Positions 44,010 through 53,903 are shown, counted from the stretch's first letter. The stretch: 64,000 nucleotides of DNA from an uncultured Tenacibaculum sp. (GCF_947504135.1 NZ_CANNGG010000002.1:186001-250000); one strand, 5' to 3'. The notes: generated by a model not told the origin, from the letters alone. Program-made: numbers and translations.

Positions 44010-44510
44010 ATGATTTTTGAAACGAAAAGATTACTTATTCGAAAGCTTCAAGTTGTTGATATAGAACCTTTTTATGAGCTAGAAAGCAATCCGAAAGTAT
44101 TGCAATATGCAACAGGGGAACCTAAAAATTTAGAAGAAAGTAAAGAGGATTTAGAACAACTTATAGCACGATATACTAATAAAGAAAATGATTTTTGTAT
44201 ATATGCCATAGAATGTAAGTCAGACAATGAATTTTTGGGTACGGTTGCTTTGGTAAAAGATGAAGAAGGCAATGATGAAATAGGATATAGGTTTATAGAA
44301 CGATACTGGGGAAATGGTTTTGCAACTGAACTTTGTGAAGGATTAATAAAGTACTGTAAATCGGTAGGAATGAAAAAACTTATAGGGTGTGTGGTGGATA
44401 AAAATGTTGCTTCCGCTAAAATATTAGAACGATTCAACTTTGTTGCGATAGAGAAATTTATAAGTGACGATATTGGCTTACCAGAAACTAAATATGAACT
44501 AATTTTATGA
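44010..44510 (+). CDS. GNAT-family N-acetyltransferase
   Basis: 166 residues, RimJ/RimL-like GNAT fold. It opens ETKRLLIRKL, and the acetyl-CoA segment is IGYRFIERYWGNGFATE, with ASAKILERFNF in the last third. It acetylates a protein N terminus or small amine; substrate unknown. The stop overlaps the next gene by 4 bases (ATGA), indicating a three-gene cluster with the monooxygenase-like and thioesterase-like genes. Confidence 0.88.
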   Translation: MIFETKRLLIRKLQVVDIEPFYELESNPKVLQYATGEPKNLEESKEDLEQLIARYTNKENDFCIYAIECKSDNEFLGTVALVKDEEGNDEIGYRFIERYWGNGFATELCEGLIKYCKSVGMKKLIGCVVDKNVASAKILERFNFVAIEKFISDDIGLPETKYELIL

Positions 44511-44827
44511 TAGTAGATAATTTAAAACTTCCGTATTACGCAGTAATTTTCACGACAACTCTTTCAGATGATACAGAAGGATATTATGAAATGGCTGAAA
44601 AAATGGACAATTTAGCTAAAGAGCAAGATGGGTATTTAGGTGTTGAGTCGACAAGGAGCAATGTAGGCATTACGGTTTCTTATTGGGAAAGTTTGGATGC
44701 TATTGTAAAATGGAAAAATAATGTTGAGTATACTGAAGCTAGAAATAAAGGAAGAGAAAGGTGGTATAAAAAATATCAACTGCGTATATGTAAAGTTGAA
44801 CGAGAGTATGGGGTTGAAAAAGGTTAA
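44507..44827 (+). CDS. Antibiotic-biosynthesis-monooxygenase-like (ABM) small protein
   Basis: 106 residues of ferredoxin-like alpha/beta barrel type, with YYAVIFTT at the start and the family block LGVESTRSNVGITVSYWESLDA, read with the central turn. Members act on small aromatic or haem-like substrates or simply bind them; function here unknown. Overlaps the GNAT gene stop by 4 bases. Confidence 0.82.
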   Translation: MIVDNLKLPYYAVIFTTTLSDDTEGYYEMAEKMDNLAKEQDGYLGVESTRSNVGITVSYWESLDAIVKWKNNVEYTEARNKGRERWYKKYQLRICKVEREYGVEKG

Positions 44828-44845
44828 TAGATAGATAGTAAATTT

Positions 44846-45358
44846 ATGTATGCAGCACTAAATAAATTTTTAAGTAAGTTTTTTAAGAAAAGTACCATAT
44901 TTAAGTATGGGTTTAACTTATCTCCCATGTACAAAAGGTCTACAGGAAAAATAATATATGTATCTGATGACTTATTGAATGTGAAAGTGAAAATTCCTAT
45001 TAGTTATAAAAATAAGAATTATGTGGGATCTATATTTGGAGGAAGTTTATTTTCGGCAACAGATCCAATTTATATGATTCAATTAATTAATATTTTAGGA
45101 AATGACTATGTTGTTTGGGATAAAAGTTCATCTATTAAGTTTATAAAACCTGTTTATGAAGATGGCTTAATAGATTTTATTTTTTCTACTGATGAAATTG
45201 AAGAAATAAAGAAGAGAATAGAAGTAGAGAAAAAAATAGATTTGATTAAAGAGCTAGAAATAGTAAGTAAAGATAAATCTACTGTTTTTACAAAAATTGA
45301 TAAAACCATATACATTGCAGATAAAACGTACTATAAAAATAGACGAAAGAATAAATAA
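44846..45358 (+). CDS. DUF4442 hot-dog-fold protein (thioesterase-like)
   Basis: 170 residues. The pattern NLSPMYKRSTGKI, YVGSIFGGSLFSATDPIYM and KFIKPV matches the DUF4442 branch of the hot-dog superfamily, whose members resemble acyl-CoA thioesterases. The catalytic role is not shown. It sits 18 bases after the ABM-like gene. Its last 20 codons overlap the longest frame of the next gene. Confidence 0.82.
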   Translation: MYAALNKFLSKFFKKSTIFKYGFNLSPMYKRSTGKIIYVSDDLLNVKVKIPISYKNKNYVGSIFGGSLFSATDPIYMIQLINILGNDYVVWDKSSSIKFIKPVYEDGLIDFIFSTDEIEEIKKRIEVEKKIDLIKELEIVSKDKSTVFTKIDKTIYIADKTYYKNRRKNK

Positions 45359-46949
45359 TTTTTTATTGGTTCTTATAGCTTTATTAGTTATAACTTCTTG
45401 TAAAAAAGAAAAAAGTAATTTTACTGATAAACAAGTTTTTCGCTATAATGAGCATTCAAATATTACCTCATTAGATCCTGCTTTTGCAAAAGATCAGCGA
45501 AATATTTGGGCAGTAAATCAGCTGTATAATGGATTGGTAGAATTGGATGATAGTTTACAAGTACAACCTTCGATAGCAAAAAACTGGACAGTTTCTGAAG
45601 ATGGAAAAACCTATCAGTTTGAGTTAAGAAATGACGTGTTATTTCATAAGCATGAGTTATTTGGAAAAGATTCTACGAGAAATGTAATAGCCCAAGACTT
45701 TGAATATTCTTTTAATAGATTACTTGATAAGAATGTAGCGTCTCCAGGAGGATGGGTGTTACAAAATGTTGCTGATTTTAAAGCAGAAAGCGATTCAGTT
45801 TTTACAATTAATTTAAAGCAGCCTTTTCCACCTTTTTTAGGGCTGCTGGCTATGAAATATTGCTCGGTTGTACCAAAAGAAGCTATTGATTATTTTGGGA
45901 ACGAGTTTAGAGCAAATCCGATTGGAACAGGACCTTTCCATTTTAAACTTTGGGTAGAAAATACAAAGTTGGTATTGAGAAAAAATCTACTCTATTTTGA
46001 AAAGGACGAAAATGGAAAACAACTTCCGTATTTAGAAGCAGTAGCAGTTACTTTTTTACCAGATAAACAAAGTGAGTTTTTACAATTTATTCAAGGAAAT
46101 ATCGACTTTATGAAGAGTTTGGACGCTTCGTATAAAGATGATATTCTAAACACTGATGGAACTTTAAAAGAGAAATATGCTTCTACAATCAATATGCAAA
46201 CAGGAGCGTATTTAAACACAGAATATTTAGGAATTTACTTAGATGGAGAAGAGAAACATCCAACAAAATCAAAATTGATACGACAAGCCATCAATTATGG
46301 TTTTGATAGGGAGAAGATGATTAAGTTCTTAAGAAACGGAATTGGGAGTCCTGCTACAAGTGGATTCATCCCGAAAGGATTGCCTTCATTCAATAACCAA
46401 CAAGGATATTCATACAAACCTGAAGAAGCAAAGAAGTTGATAACGCAATACAAAGAAGAAACAGGAAATGAGAATCCACAAATAGCCATTACAACAAATA
46501 GTAACTATTTAGATTTGTGCGAGTTTATTCAACGTGAATTACAGAAAATAGGAATAGTAACTAAAGTAGATGTGATTCCGCCTTCAACCTTGCGTCAAGG
46601 AAAAGCAAATGGAAAGTTGCCTATTTTTAGAGCAAGTTGGATTGCCGATTATCCAGATGCAGAAAATTATGTATCCTTATTTTACAGCAAAAATTTTACT
46701 CCTAATGGGCCTAACTATACGCATTTTAAAAATGATTTTTTTGATACTTTGTATGAACAATCTATCAAAGAAGTAGATGTGAAAAAACGCTATAAACTAT
46801 ATCAAAAAATGGATAGTATTATTATTGCTGAAGCACCAATTGTACCGTTATATTACGATGAGGTAATTCGCTTTACACAGAAAAATGTTACCGGTTTAGG
46901 AATTAATCCGATTGATTTGTTAAACCTAAAAAGAGTACAGAAAAACTAA
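45297..46949 (+). CDS. Peptide/oligopeptide-type ABC transporter substrate-binding lipoprotein
   Basis: Up to 550 residues. The mature domain is family 5 solute-binding protein (YNEHSNITSLDPAFAKD, NGLVELDDSL, and a long C-terminal lobe with ASWIADYPDAENY). The lipobox ALLVITSCKK lies about 34 residues from the first possible start (TTG at 45297), which overlaps the previous gene by 62 bases. A start nearer the signal peptide, around 45345-45366, is more natural, but no ATG exists there, so the true start is unsettled. No permease genes are adjacent. Confidence 0.85.
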   Translation: MIKPYTLQIKRTIKIDERINNFLLVLIALLVITSCKKEKSNFTDKQVFRYNEHSNITSLDPAFAKDQRNIWAVNQLYNGLVELDDSLQVQPSIAKNWTVSEDGKTYQFELRNDVLFHKHELFGKDSTRNVIAQDFEYSFNRLLDKNVASPGGWVLQNVADFKAESDSVFTINLKQPFPPFLGLLAMKYCSVVPKEAIDYFGNEFRANPIGTGPFHFKLWVENTKLVLRKNLLYFEKDENGKQLPYLEAVAVTFLPDKQSEFLQFIQGNIDFMKSLDASYKDDILNTDGTLKEKYASTINMQTGAYLNTEYLGIYLDGEEKHPTKSKLIRQAINYGFDREKMIKFLRNGIGSPATSGFIPKGLPSFNNQQGYSYKPEEAKKLITQYKEETGNENPQIAITTNSNYLDLCEFIQRELQKIGIVTKVDVIPPSTLRQGKANGKLPIFRASWIADYPDAENYVSLFYSKNFTPNGPNYTHFKNDFFDTLYEQSIKEVDVKKRYKLYQKMDSIIIAEAPIVPLYYDEVIRFTQKNVTGLGINPIDLLNLKRVQKN

Positions 46950-47680
46950 GTGTTACTTTTTGTTTCGTTCCAGTAATAGCTGTCAGGGTATATTCGTTCT
47001 CCAAAAATAGCTGTTCCAACACGTACAATAGTAGCGCCCTCTTCTATAACAATTTCTAAATCACCACTCATTCCCATAGAGAGTTCATTCATTTCTACAT
47101 TAGGAATTTGTAGTGCTTTAATCTTTTCTTGAAGTTGTTTTAAAAGTTGAAAACATTTTCGAATTTCATCTGATTCCGAGCTTAGCAAATCAATGGTCAT
47201 TAATCCTTTGATATGAATATTTTTAAACTTAGAAATTTCTTTCACAAACTCAATAGTTTCCTCTGGTTTGGCTCCAAATTTACTTTCTTCAAAAGACGTG
47301 TTTACTTGTATGTATACATCAATTTCTTTTCCTTCAAAAGTTAAACGTTGATGCAATTTTTGAGCTACAGATAAGCGATTGATAGATTCAATACAACTAT
47401 CCCATTTTATAACTTCTTTAATCTTATTACTTTGTAAATGACCTATAAAATGTACTTCAGGTTGGAGGTGTTTTATTGCATTACATTTTTGTTTTAGCTC
47501 TTGTACTTTGTTTTCACCAACAAGAGATTCACCTTGCTATAAAGCAAAATTTATTTTATCAGTATTTACTGTTTTTGTAGCTAGTAACAATCGAACATCT
47601 TCTGGGTTTCTATTGGCTTTCTTACAAGCAAATTGTATTCTTTGATGAATAATGTTGATGTTGTTTTGAATATTATCCAT
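46946..47680 (-). pseudogene. yggS: YggS/PLPBP-family PLP-binding protein with an in-frame amber codon
   Basis: From ATG 47680 the frame reads MDNIQNNINIIHQRIQFACK and ATKTV with the PLP lysine, then meets a single TAG (NFAL*QGES, about 47537-47539). It then continues without shift through VGENKVQELKQK, HFIGHLQSNKI and MSGDLEIVIEEGATIVRVGTAIFG to the stop at 46946. The expected residue at the TAG is most likely Glu. YggS homologues keep vitamin B6 pools balanced. The start overlaps the AAA ATPase stop by 8 bases. Either a young pseudogene or a sequencing error. Confidence 0.85.
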
Positions 47681-48398
47681 TTACTAATTGATTGTTTAGT
47701 TCTTCTTTTTCAATAATTTTATTTTTTACAGCTCGAAGAGTAATGTCTTTAGCTTCTGCATACGATATATCATACATACGACTTACTTCTCTAAATTCTT
47801 CCGGGAATTGTTGCAGTAATGTTTCGTAATAGCTGTCTAAGTCTGATTCACTAGGTGCTTCGAATTTTAGTTTTAATTGAAAACGTCTTAAAAGAGCAGT
47901 GTCGATAACACTAGAGTGGTTCGTAGCAGCAATTAATAAAACATCATTTGGAAGTTGATCCACAAGTTGAATTACAGTATTAACCAATCGTTTCATCTCA
48001 CTAGAATCTTTACTATCGTAATCTCGAGCTTTACCGATGTAATCAAACTCATCTAAAAATAAGACAGCACTTTCTCGAGTTGCTTTTTTAAAAACTTCGG
48101 AAATATTTTTAGCTGTTTCACCAAGTTTAGAAGAAACAATGCTGCCCAAATTAAGTATGATAATTTTTTTATCAAGCTTTTTAACAATAGCCTTTGCAGT
48201 GGTAGTTTTACCACAACCAGTATGTCCGAATAATAAGATTTTATTATCAACAGGGAGTTTGTATTGATTCAAAACAGCTACGTGTTTAAATTCTTTTAGT
48301 AGTTGCTGTAGCGTTTTTTTGTTTTCATTGCTAAGATGAACTTCATCTAGCTCTACAGTTGTTTCTTTCGATTGAAGAATCAGGTTATGTATAGCCAT
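47673..48398 (-). CDS. AAA-type ATPase
   Basis: 241 residues, a single AAA module. Walker A is FGHTGCGKTTTAK, Walker B is AVLFLDEFDYIG, sensor 1 is AATNHSS and the arginine-finger region is DTALLRRF. It resembles spastin/FtsH-like ATPase cores but carries no protease or substrate domain, so its role is unknown. Coupled by overlap to the broken yggS gene downstream. Confidence 0.88.
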   Translation of the reverse strand: MAIHNLILQSKETTVELDEVHLSNENKKTLQQLLKEFKHVAVLNQYKLPVDNKILLFGHTGCGKTTTAKAIVKKLDKKIIILNLGSIVSSKLGETAKNISEVFKKATRESAVLFLDEFDYIGKARDYDSKDSSEMKRLVNTVIQLVDQLPNDVLLIAATNHSSVIDTALLRRFQLKLKFEAPSESDLDSYYETLLQQFPEEFREVSRMYDISYAEAKDITLRAVKNKIIEKEELNNQLVNG

Positions 48399-48572
48399 TT
48401 TTGTTGATTTTTTTGGTTTACAAATATACTAAGAGCTATCAAGAAGAAGTAGTAGAGAGTTACATTTTAAAACAATCTTAAGGTAAAATAAAATAGGAAG
48501 TTGGTGTTTTTTGAAGTGAAAAAGTTCTGTAATTTTGACAGTCTTAATTGTTTCAGAAAAAAGAACGTATAA

Positions 48573-50462
48573 TTGAAAGTATATAAAAATTGTTTTAGGA
48601 AAAATAGAAAGAAAAAAACTGCCTTAAAGCAAATAGTTTTAGGAATGTTTTTTCTATTCAGTTATAAGCTGTTTGCTCAGTCTGAAATGCAAAGTTTCAA
48701 GGCTTTTGGGGTAAATCCAACGATACCTAACGATTCACTTTTTAAAAACATTAATCAAGCAAAGGATTTTAAAACAAAGTATGTTGCTACCTATGATCTT
48801 ATTGAGTTTCATCAACAAAAAGGGAATATAGATTCAATCATATATTATGGGCATAAACTGTATACTGAAACTACTAATGAAAAACTTTTATCGAAGAAAG
48901 AAGAGTACTTATCTAAGGTTTCTTGTGCTATTGCTGAAGGAAAACTAGAAAAAGGGTTGTTTGATGAAGCGTTAAAGTGGTTTTTAAAAGGAATAGAACA
49001 TTCTAAAAAGAATTTTGATGATGAGCTTTACGTTAAAAACAGAATAGGGTTAGGAGTTGTAAAATATGTTAGAGGAAAGGAAGAGGAAGGAAAAGAAATT
49101 ATAGAAGAATGTATTGAAAACGCTCCTAATGAAAAACTAAAACACGACGGTTTTTTTGAACTCGGGTTTATTTATTATACTAAAAATGAGTTAGAAAAGG
49201 CAAAAGAAAATTATAATAAAGCAAAGTTGTTTTACGTTTCTGAAGGATATTTAAAAAAAACGTTAGAAGTTGATTTATGGCTTAGTAGAATATTAGAGAA
49301 AGAAGATAATATTAAAGAGGCTTTAAATGTTTGTTATAACGTCTTTAATGAGTCTCTTTCAAAAGGTTTTTTTACCCTCTATGCAAAGACAGGGAATGTA
49401 CTTGGTGGATTTTATTTAAAAGAGAAAGACTACGATAATGCAAAGAAAATTTTATCAACTGTTTATATAAACTCTATTCAATGGGGGAATTTAGAAATAG
49501 AAAGAAGAGCCGTTTTAGGACTTCAAAATGTTTATGCTGAAACTGGAGATTTTAAAAATGCTCATGCTTTAATGACTCAGTTAAACCGTGTAAATCATAA
49601 AATACTAATTAGTCAAAACAGGCAGCAGGTAAATGAATTAGAAGTTCAATACCAAACATTAGAACAGCAACAAGAGATAGAGCGACAAAGAACAATAAAA
49701 ACAAATATTTTAATAGGTTTTCTAATTGTTTTAATTCCTGTACTAGGCTTGTTGTATATGTATTATCAAAAACTTCAAACACAAAGTAAGCTTACCAAAA
49801 CCTTAGAAGAGGTTAGTCAACAAAAAATAACAGCACTGTTAAAAAACCAAGAGTTAAAATTGGTAAAAGCTTCGTTAGAAGGTCAGAATAATGAAAGAAA
49901 ACGTATTGCGAGAGAGCTTCATGACAGTATTGGAGGAAATTTGGCAACTATAAAACTACAATTATCAAACGAAGCCAAACTAGAAAAAGGAAACCTTATT
50001 AAGCAGGTTGATAATACTTACAATCAGGTAAGAGAATTGTCTCATAACTTAATGCCTAAAAAGTTTAAAGATTCTGCGTTTACATCAATAATTTCAGAAT
50101 ATATAGATAACGTAAAGAATTTGTCTAGTGAAGAAGTAACACTACAAATTCACCCAAAAGAAGAGGTTGATAAGATTGAAGAAAATTTAAAAGTAGAGCT
50201 GTACAAAATAATTCAAGAATTGCTAACAAATGCTTTAAAGCATGCAAAAGCAACTCAGATAGATATTCAACTTTCCGTATTTAATAATAGTATAAAGTTA
50301 CTTTTTGAAGATGATGGGGTAGGATTTGATCAAGAAAAAGTAAAGTACGGACTTGGCTTTCAAAACTTAAAAGATAGATTAAAAATCATTAAAGGAGAAA
50401 TGTTTATAAATGCTTTTCCTGATAGAGGAACGGTAATAGATATAGATGTACCTTTAAATTAA
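48573..50462 (+). CDS. TPR-containing sensor histidine kinase (HisKA_3 type)
   Basis: 629 residues. A signal-like hydrophobic N terminus is followed by tetratricopeptide repeats (about 75-350), one membrane helix (about 375-397), a short coiled coil, the dimerisation/phosphoacceptor motif ERKRIARELHDSIGGNLA (His near 449) and a HATPase_c domain (QELLTNALKHAKA, DDGVGFD, GLGFQNLKDR). This NarL-family layout, with periplasmic TPRs as the sensing part, is common in Bacteroidota. The start is TTG at 48573. It pairs with the response regulator 6 bases downstream. Confidence 0.92.
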   Translation: MKVYKNCFRKNRKKKTALKQIVLGMFFLFSYKLFAQSEMQSFKAFGVNPTIPNDSLFKNINQAKDFKTKYVATYDLIEFHQQKGNIDSIIYYGHKLYTETTNEKLLSKKEEYLSKVSCAIAEGKLEKGLFDEALKWFLKGIEHSKKNFDDELYVKNRIGLGVVKYVRGKEEEGKEIIEECIENAPNEKLKHDGFFELGFIYYTKNELEKAKENYNKAKLFYVSEGYLKKTLEVDLWLSRILEKEDNIKEALNVCYNVFNESLSKGFFTLYAKTGNVLGGFYLKEKDYDNAKKILSTVYINSIQWGNLEIERRAVLGLQNVYAETGDFKNAHALMTQLNRVNHKILISQNRQQVNELEVQYQTLEQQQEIERQRTIKTNILIGFLIVLIPVLGLLYMYYQKLQTQSKLTKTLEEVSQQKITALLKNQELKLVKASLEGQNNERKRIARELHDSIGGNLATIKLQLSNEAKLEKGNLIKQVDNTYNQVRELSHNLMPKKFKDSAFTSIISEYIDNVKNLSSEEVTLQIHPKEEVDKIEENLKVELYKIIQELLTNALKHAKATQIDIQLSVFNNSIKLLFEDDGVGFDQEKVKYGLGFQNLKDRLKIIKGEMFINAFPDRGTVIDIDVPLN

Positions 50463-50468
50463 TGTAGT

Positions 50469-51110
50469 ATGGCATATAATATTATTCTGGTAGACGACCA
50501 CAAAATGTTTTTAGACGGGTTGTTAAGCATTTTTAATAATGAAGAGGCTTACAATATTTTGTTAACAGCTAATAGTGGCGAAAATGTTATTAAGTATATA
50601 GGTGCAAATCCCAATCAACCAATAGATATTGTAATTAGTGATATATCTATGCCAGATATTGATGGTATTACATTAAACGATTACATAAAGAAAACTCGTC
50701 CAGAAATAAAAACATTGATTGTTAGTATGCATACCGATACAGGTATGATAGATACGTTAATAAAAAATGATGTTGATGGTTACTTGTCAAAAAACGCTAC
50801 TCAATCAGAGTTACTTTTGGCTGTAAAAACAATACTGAGTAACGATAAGTACTTTTCAGAATCGGTGAAACAAGCTTACATGAATAATGTCTTTAATAAA
50901 GGAAAGGACACAATGGTAACACTTACCAAACGAGAAAAAGATGTACTAAAACTTATCGCTGAAGAATATACTACACAAGAAATAGCTGATAAACTTTTTT
51001 TAAGCAAACACACGATAGAGAGTTATAGGAAAAATTTGATATCGAAATTAAATGTGAAAAACTTAGCAGGTCTAACTAAATACGCAATAAAACTGGGCTT
51101 AGTAGAGTAG
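50469..51110 (+). CDS. LuxR/NarL-type response regulator
   Basis: 213 residues. The receiver domain has the acidic pair DDH, the phospho-acceptor in VISDISMPDIDG, and the lysine in LSKNA. The C-terminal LuxR helix-turn-helix reads LTKREKDVLKLIAEEYTTQE followed by IADKLFLSKHTIESYRKN. It is the partner of the TPR kinase upstream. Its targets may include the downstream small zinc-ribbon and membrane protein genes; that is inference from order only. Confidence 0.93.
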   Translation: MAYNIILVDDHKMFLDGLLSIFNNEEAYNILLTANSGENVIKYIGANPNQPIDIVISDISMPDIDGITLNDYIKKTRPEIKTLIVSMHTDTGMIDTLIKNDVDGYLSKNATQSELLLAVKTILSNDKYFSESVKQAYMNNVFNKGKDTMVTLTKREKDVLKLIAEEYTTQEIADKLFLSKHTIESYRKNLISKLNVKNLAGLTKYAIKLGLVE

Positions 51111-51218
51111 TTTTTACGTCTACCCCTGAAAACAGGGTATTAACTTTCGCTAGTTTCAGTCTATTTTAAGAAACACTTCCAACGCATCTTTGTACCGTAA
51201 TTATTAAGCAATAAAGTT

Positions 51219-51557
51219 ATGGTCATTTTTGGATGGCGTGAAGCCAAAATAAACATACAACCTGTAAACAATCATAGTTGTAGTTATTGTAATACACCAG
51301 AGCGTTTATTTATTCAGGTAAATAGATTGTATGCGCATATATTTTGGATTCCTTTTTTTCCATTATTCAAAAAAACGTATAGTATTTGCGGACATTGTAA
51401 GTTAGAGATGAGTAAAAGTCAAATGCCTCCAGATTTACAAAAAAAAGCAAAAGACTTTAAGCAAATAAGTAAAACACCTTGGTGGATGTTCTTTGGGCTT
51501 ATAATCATAGCTTCATTAATGCTGTTTGTATTTTCTTCAGCACTTTTTAATTCATAA
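51219..51557 (+). CDS. Zinc-ribbon protein with one membrane helix
   Basis: 112 residues. Two CxxC pairs (CSYC near 20 and CGHC near 62) form a probable zinc ribbon, separated by a hydrophobic stretch AHIFWIPFFPLFKK. A C-terminal membrane helix lies around 89-108. Similar proteins are widespread in Bacteroidota without known function. It lies 108 bases after the response regulator gene. Confidence 0.75.
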   Translation: MVIFGWREAKINIQPVNNHSCSYCNTPERLFIQVNRLYAHIFWIPFFPLFKKTYSICGHCKLEMSKSQMPPDLQKKAKDFKQISKTPWWMFFGLIIIASLMLFVFSSALFNS

Positions 51558-51600
51558 ATAATAAAAATCAATATACAAACCATTTAAATTTTAATTAAAC

Positions 51601-52020
51601 ATGATTTACGGAATTTCATTAGTATTTCTAAGTATAGTGGCAGTACCGTCATTAATTTTAGCGAAAAAACCTAATGCAAAAGAGTTACTTGAAAAAATAG
51701 AGCCTTACCAAGGATGGATCGGTCTTATTTTTTGTATCTGGGGAATTTGGGGAATAATTTCAGCTATTTTAAACTTAGGTTGGTTAACTACTGCGCCAAT
51801 TTGGTGGGTAACTTTATTAGCGGGTAGCGTAGTTGAAGCTGTCTTAGGATTTATGTTAGGATACGGAATGATAAACAAATTATTCTTATCAAAAAATGCT
51901 GAAGCTAAAGAAAAAGCAGAACAGTTGAGAGGGAAGATTGCGCCGAAACAAGGAAAGTTTGGAATATTAGGTATAATAGTAGGAATTTGGATGATTGTTG
52001 CTTCATTTTTATTCATATAA
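51601..52020 (+). CDS. Small four-helix membrane protein
   Basis: 139 residues with four hydrophobic helices. Two related halves are visible: [23 protein letters not shown] and [23 protein letters not shown], quoted in part, suggesting an internal duplication of a helix pair with a short soluble lead. Function unknown. It follows the zinc-ribbon gene by 43 bases. Confidence 0.75.
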   Translation: MIYGISLVFLSIVAVPSLILAKKPNAKELLEKIEPYQGWIGLIFCIWGIWGIISAILNLGWLTTAPIWWVTLLAGSVVEAVLGFMLGYGMINKLFLSKNAEAKEKAEQLRGKIAPKQGKFGILGIIVGIWMIVASFLFI

Positions 52021-52184
52021 AACCTAAAAAGAAAGAAAAAGAAAAATATTTATAGCATTGCAAACTAAGGTGAAATATAGGTAGGGGTGTGGGGTTTCTA
52101 TCAAAAAATCAAAAGCCTTGTTTGCAATGTTTTTTTAAACAAAAGGAAAGTTTACTTTTATAATCCAATAAAAAATTGTCAAAA

Positions 52185-52727
52185 ATGAAAAAGATAAAAA
52201 GTGTTTTAACAATCATGGTAGCGTTTGTATTATTAGCAAGCTGCCAGAAAGAAACTCCGCAAAAAGTTGTTGAAAAAACAGTGTTAAAAGCCAATTTGTT
52301 AACGGCTAATTATGGTATAGGATATTTTGAACAACTGAAAGAATTACAAAAAAATGAATATTTAAAGTATTATGATAATGATGGAGAAGAATATGCCGCA
52401 ACATTCTCTCAATATCTTCATAAGGTAACAATTCCAGATTTAGAAAAAAGTTTAAAAGATGTTCAAAAGTTAGAAATAAACGAAGACTCAAAAGAGTTGA
52501 TAAATACTTCTATTGAATTGTTCGAATTTTGTATTAGTTTTTATAAAGAAGACTATGCAGAAATAGCCTACATGTACGACGAAGGAAAATCTCAACAAGA
52601 AATTTATATCTTAATCAATGAGTTTGAAGCTAAAAGTTTTCAAGAGTTTAAAGAGAAAAACCTTAAACTAGATGAAGCGGCTAAAATTTATGCTGAGAAG
52701 AAAGGGGTAAAGTTGAAGTTTGTTTAA
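52185..52727 (+). CDS. Unrecognised helical lipoprotein
   Basis: 180 residues from ATG 52185 (a TTG 3 codons upstream keeps the frame). The lipobox LLASCQK places the acylated cysteine near 19. The mature part is mostly helical and acidic, with no recognised family. A hairpin directly after the stop (AAAAGCAACC with GGCTGCTTTT, about 52728-52755) probably terminates it and the convergent gene. Confidence 0.72.
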   Translation: MKKIKSVLTIMVAFVLLASCQKETPQKVVEKTVLKANLLTANYGIGYFEQLKELQKNEYLKYYDNDGEEYAATFSQYLHKVTIPDLEKSLKDVQKLEINEDSKELINTSIELFEFCISFYKEDYAEIAYMYDEGKSQQEIYILINEFEAKSFQEFKEKNLKLDEAAKIYAEKKGVKLKFV

Positions 52728-52756
52728 AAAAAGCAACCCTTTTAAGGCTGCTTTTC
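52728..52756. terminator. Probable terminator between convergent genes
   Basis: The imperfect stem AAAAGCAACC/GGCTGCTTTT has a short AT-rich loop, lying between the lipoprotein stop and the flavoprotein stop. Confidence 0.55.
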
Positions 52757-52760
52757 ATCT

Positions 52761-53903
52761 TTAAGAAACTAAATTTTTAATTCGTTTCGCAATAGTTTTT
52801 TTAATGTCTTTAGGGTAACTTCTATCTCCGTGAAAAACATCAGCCATAGCTTCGCTAAACTGCTGGCCGTATTTTTTTAATACAATATTTCGAATACTTT
52901 TTTGTTCGTAAAACCATTTAGAAAGCCATAAACCAGTTTTTATTTCAGGAAGTAAGTTTTCTGATATTTTTTCTAAGTATAACTTTTCAGCTAATTCAGA
53001 CTTTTTATTACTCTCAATTATAGCTTCAGCAGCCAATTTACCACTGTAAATAGCGTTAGAAATTCCCTCAGCTGTAATAGGATCAGCAAAACCAGCAGCA
53101 TCACCAATTAAAAACACATTGTTTTTAACAAATCCGTCTGTACGAGGAGCAACAGGGATTTGAAAACCATGTTGTGATTCGCTAACAATATTTGTAATCC
53201 CTAATGTTTTTAAATATTCTTGGTAATATTCTTTTAAATTAATTTTTGTTCTTCTTGCGGAAGCAACTCCGATAGATAAATGTTTTTTCTTCGGAAAACT
53301 CCAAGCATAACCATAAGGAATAGCATCAATATCAAAACGAACTTCTTTTGATAAACGTTCAAAATCTTCGTCAGAAACTTCTACTTCATATTCTAGAGCA
53401 GGAATTAATTTACGGGTATCTTCTTTCCATCCAGCCATTTTAGCTGTTGGACTCAAAGCGCCATCAGCAGCAATAACAAAATTAGCAGTAAAATTGCCTT
53501 TAGAAGTTTCTAGAGTAATAATGTCATCAGAAAAAGTTAATCCTTTTAACCTGTGATTTTCTAGTAAAGTAGCTCCAAATTCTTTAGCTTTTTGGGTAAT
53601 AAGATTGTCAAAAGAATCACGCATGATCATAGAAATTGTAGGCTCTTCTCTATGTGTTTTAAAGTGAAGTTTCTCTCCCAAATAAATATCAACAGTATGG
53701 AACTCTTTTTCTACTACCTCTTTAATATCAAAAGGTAAGTTTTTACGACCTCTAAAAACAAAACCTCCACCGCACGTTTTATAACGGGGTAAAGTTTCTT
53801 TTTCAATAATAACAGTTGAAATACCTTTTTGTGCTAAATAAAAAGCTGTTGAAGCTCCTGAGGGTCCGCTACCAATAACAGCAACATCGTAGTGTTGTTT
53901 CAT
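52761..53903 (-). CDS. Geranylgeranyl reductase-family FAD-dependent oxidoreductase
   Basis: 380 residues. The N-terminal dinucleotide fold is VIGSGPSGASTAFYLAQKG, CGGG follows near 45, the second FAD motif is NFVIAADGALSP, and the third is VFLIGDAAGFADPITAEGI. These place it in the geranylgeranyl reductase family of the PHBH superfamily. Such proteins reduce isoprenoid chains or act in quinone-related pathways; substrate here unknown. Confidence 0.87.
   Translation of the reverse strand: MKQHYDVAVIGSGPSGASTAFYLAQKGISTVIIEKETLPRYKTCGGGFVFRGRKNLPFDIKEVVEKEFHTVDIYLGEKLHFKTHREEPTISMIMRDSFDNLITQKAKEFGATLLENHRLKGLTFSDDIITLETSKGNFTANFVIAADGALSPTAKMAGWKEDTRKLIPALEYEVEVSDEDFERLSKEVRFDIDAIPYGYAWSFPKKKHLSIGVASARRTKINLKEYYQEYLKTLGITNIVSESQHGFQIPVAPRTDGFVKNNVFLIGDAAGFADPITAEGISNAIYSGKLAAEAIIESNKKSELAEKLYLEKISENLLPEIKTGLWLSKWFYEQKSIRNIVLKKYGQQFSEAMADVFHGDRSYPKDIKKTIAKRIKNLVS

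Noticed and set aside
29831-47539. All three premature nonsense codons noticed in otherwise readable genes are TAG, hinting at amber recoding.
   Set aside because: TAG also ends normal genes here (folE, the response regulator), three cases are few, and two of the three genes carry other lesions. Ordinary mutation explains it.
51122-51140. CCCTGAAAACAGGG hairpin after the response regulator as a terminator.
   Set aside because: No T-run follows and the downstream genes may be in the same unit, so its role is unclear.
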